The notes below the pieces were generated by a model. The model made no database searches. It was not told the DNA's origin and saw nothing but the letters and a program-made list of their open reading frames with translations. The translations under genes were made by a program, and so were the position numbers. This document shows positions 5,887 through 7,222 of a stretch of 7,222 nt of DNA, piece after piece; the first letter of the stretch is position 1; each line of letters starts with the position of its first letter. Origin of the DNA: an uncultured Deinococcales bacterium (GTDB taxonomy: Bacteria; Deinococcota; Deinococci; Deinococcales; Trueperaceae). Location of the stretch: NCBI GenBank assembly GCA_937934635.1, contig CALGZD010000196.1:1-7222 (forward strand), written 5' to 3'.

Positions 5887-5893
5887 AAAAAAT

Positions 5894-6556
5894 ATGAAAT
5901 ATCTAAGCCTAATAGTATTGGCACTTATAAGCGTTGGTTTAAGTATCGGTTGTGCTCAAGAATCAAATACATCCATACCACAGCATTTTGCAAGTCAATT
6001 TAGTGAAGCTTCGCAAACAAATGGTGATGTTGTTATTCTCTACGGTCAAGTACTTGATGTAAACGGCAACGCCGTAGAAAATGCAGTCGTTGAAATTTGG
6101 CAAACTGATAGCGAAGGTGCGTATGACCATCCTAGAGATCCTGCTACTCAAAGTAGAGATATGAGCTTTCAGTTTTTTGGTAATGCAATCTCAGATGAAA
6201 CAGGCTGGTATGCTTTCAGAACAATTTTGCCTGGTGAATACGAACCACGTCCAAGGCACATTCACTTTAAAGTGAAGACAGGAAATAGAACGCTGCTGAC
6301 AAGTCAGTTTTACTTTAGCGAAGACATTGCTGCTGTAGAGGATGAAGGCATGTTCCGTGCTGTTGGCGATAGTGGCGATGCTTTGTTGTTGCAACTTGTG
6401 CAAGGTGAAGAGGTGCTTATGGCAAATGGGCAAATCGTTGTTGATGTAAATGGCAGAAGAGGTACTTTTGAGTTAACACCTTCGCAGGGTGAAGGACCGT
6501 ATTATCCAGTTGTTGATCTAGCAGACTATGATAATGATTTAACAAGATTGGATTAA
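5894..6556 (+). CDS. Secreted intradiol ring-cleavage dioxygenase-like lipoprotein with rearranged terminus
   Basis: A 220-residue protein. Residues 1-19 are a signal peptide and C20 (LSIGC, a slightly atypical lipobox) is a likely lipidation site. The catalytic beta-sandwich spans about 45-145: GQVLDVNGNAVENAVVEIWQ at 51-70, then TDSEGAY, DETGWYAFRTILPGEYEPRP and HIHF. By family comparison the four ferric ligands are present (Y77, Y116, H122, H124), as is the active-site Arg (R119). Such enzymes cleave catechol-type rings between the hydroxyls; here the substrate is unknown and the site would be extracytoplasmic. Oddly, the EGPYYP...DYDNDLT segment, normally N-terminal to this domain, lies at 200-217, the extreme C-terminus. 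Codon use looks like its neighbours and the frame is intact, so this is not an obvious assembly fault. Confidence 0.88.
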   Translation: MKYLSLIVLALISVGLSIGCAQESNTSIPQHFASQFSEASQTNGDVVILYGQVLDVNGNAVENAVVEIWQTDSEGAYDHPRDPATQSRDMSFQFFGNAISDETGWYAFRTILPGEYEPRPRHIHFKVKTGNRTLLTSQFYFSEDIAAVEDEGMFRAVGDSGDALLLQLVQGEEVLMANGQIVVDVNGRRGTFELTPSQGEGPYYPVVDLADYDNDLTRLD

Positions 6557-6616
6557 AGCTATACCTAAAGCTGTGTGATTCTGCGTGATTGCTATACAGC
6601 TAAACCCAAAATAGGA

Positions 6617-6622
6617 CATAAT
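6617..6622 (+). promoter_or_regulatory. Putative -10 box for the membrane protein gene at 6630
   Basis: CATAAT lies seven bases before ATG 6630, the spacing of a leaderless -10. AGGA at 6613-6616 is too far (13 bases) to be a good ribosome site. No -35 at standard distance was found, and the gene is only 73 bp after the dioxygenase stop, so co-transcription is an alternative. Confidence 0.25.
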
Positions 6623-6629
6623 AAAAACT

Positions 6630-7222
6630 ATGCAAACCTACTCCCACTTTCTTCTAACTGCTGTACTTCATAAACCAGTTGCAAAAGCTGTTGCCAAGGC
6701 TGTGGATGCTAAACAGATTCCCAAACTTCGAACCAGTGCTGTTTTAATTGGTTCAATCATTCCCGATATGCTGCTAACAATCATTGCGATTGTTTGTGGT
6801 GCTATAGACCTGATTCGAGGTGTACCACTTGGTTTTAACGAGGAAGGTAGTGGCGATGTACCTTCCCTAATGGGACAGCTGTTTAATGATTGGTTTTTTA
6901 ATAACCCGTGGGTGATTGCTTCACAACAGCTTTTTCACAGCCCTCTTGTAGTTGGGATTTTTATAATCGTGGCTTACTTGCTGTGGCAAAGAAGTGTAAA
7001 AGGGGCAGGTTGGTTTTTCTGGTTGTCCTGTGCAGCCATGCTCCACACGCTTATTGATATTCCACTTCACTACGATGATGGACCACTATTACACTGGCCG
7101 CTTAACTGGGACTTGCGTTATTACAGCCCAGTGAGCTACTGGGATCCAAATCATTTTGGTGTGCCTGCTGCAATTGTTGAACACTATTTGGACTTGGTTT
7201 ATATTATTATTCTTGCTTTAGG
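6630..7222 (+). CDS. Multipass membrane protein, YdjM/DUF457-like metal-dependent hydrolase type (partial)
   Basis: The frame opens at ATG 6630 and is still open at the window end (197 codons plus two bases), so the C-terminus is missing. It starts MQTYSHFLLTAVL, followed by GSIIPDMLL at 41-49, a helix to about 58, QLFHSP at 100-105, a helix at 107-119, and a helix around 128-137 running into MLHTLIDIPLHYDDG at 137-151. The sequence HWPLNWDLRYYSPVSYWDP follows at 155-173. The pattern of H6, D46, H103, H139 and D143 within or beside helices matches membrane-bound YdjM/DUF457 and zinc-phospholipase-like proteins, whose substrates are mostly unknown. The assignment is from motif layout only. Codons 17-24 are an imperfect 12-bp duplication (VAKAVAKA). 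Confidence 0.75.
   Translation, partial: MQTYSHFLLTAVLHKPVAKAVAKAVDAKQIPKLRTSAVLIGSIIPDMLLTIIAIVCGAIDLIRGVPLGFNEEGSGDVPSLMGQLFNDWFFNNPWVIASQQLFHSPLVVGIFIIVAYLLWQRSVKGAGWFFWLSCAAMLHTLIDIPLHYDDGPLLHWPLNWDLRYYSPVSYWDPNHFGVPAAIVEHYLDLVYIIILAL
6678..6701. repeat. 12-bp imperfect tandem duplication in the membrane protein gene
   Basis: GTTGCAAAAGCT (6678-6689) and GTTGCCAAGGCT (6690-6701) match at 10 of 12 bases and encode VAKA-VAKA near the N-terminus. The duplication is in frame and lies in a basic segment before the first hydrophobic helix. Confidence 0.75.

Noticed and set aside
6191..6433. Minus-strand 80-codon frame inside the dioxygenase gene.
   Set aside because: It is antisense to the iron-ligand region of a well-supported gene, with no ribosome site or domain.
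6569..6601. AGCTGT ... ACAGCT inverted repeat after the dioxygenase stop as a terminator.
   Set aside because: The 21-base loop, short stem and lack of a T-tract do not fit an intrinsic terminator.
1..7222. A CRISPR array, toxin-antitoxin pair, phage-defence island or biosynthetic cluster.
   Set aside because: No spaced direct repeats, no small overlapping toxin-antitoxin genes and no nuclease, integrase or synthase genes were seen. The genes are individually recognisable and not functionally linked.

Overview
The window is bacterial, AT-rich (roughly 40% GC by eye), and densely coded, with seven supported genes on both strands plus one small hypothetical. No rRNA, tRNA, CRISPR array, insertion sequence or phage gene was seen. 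HisH (PGQGHF, PQMGWN and NSYY motifs) and the arginase C-terminus look, from memory, like the Thermus/Deinococcus versions of these enzymes. Several genes lack a convincing Shine-Dalgarno and start on GTG or TTG. A low-GC, uncultured relative of Deinococcota (or Chloroflexota) is a plausible source, but this is inference and needs a phylogeny.

Layout. 59-652 (+) encodes an exported YceI-like lipid-binding protein, which converges tail to tail (18 bp gap) with a minus-strand block. Read from 4288 down to 671, that block is arginase (rocF), then a WbbL-type family 2 glycosyltransferase, then a SulP anion permease with a STAS domain. The 5' end of arginase faces a 426-bp spacer and then hisH (4715-5350, +), the glutaminase subunit of imidazole-glycerol-phosphate synthase, with no other his gene nearby. 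An 82-codon hypothetical with a C-terminal membrane segment (5403-5651, -) converges on hisH. A 242-bp divergent spacer follows, then a lipoprotein-type intradiol dioxygenase (5894-6556, +). The start of a multipass membrane protein of the YdjM/DUF457-like metal-hydrolase type (6630, +) runs off the window end.

Function. These are mostly unrelated housekeeping or accessory functions: arginine catabolism, histidine/purine-linked glutamine chemistry, envelope glycosylation, anion uptake, and extracellular aromatic or lipid handling. They do not form one evident pathway, and I do not see a convincing new multi-gene system.

Two signals stand out. First, the dioxygenase carries at its extreme C-terminus the EGPYYP...DNDLT segment that intradiol dioxygenases normally have at the N-terminus, which suggests a circular permutation or terminal swap. 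Second, the window is peppered with short tandem duplications (9, 12, 15 and 24 bp). Those in genes are all multiples of three, including two in the glycosyltransferase (one forming its N-terminus). Two more sit in 5' leaders directly upstream of ribosome binding sites.
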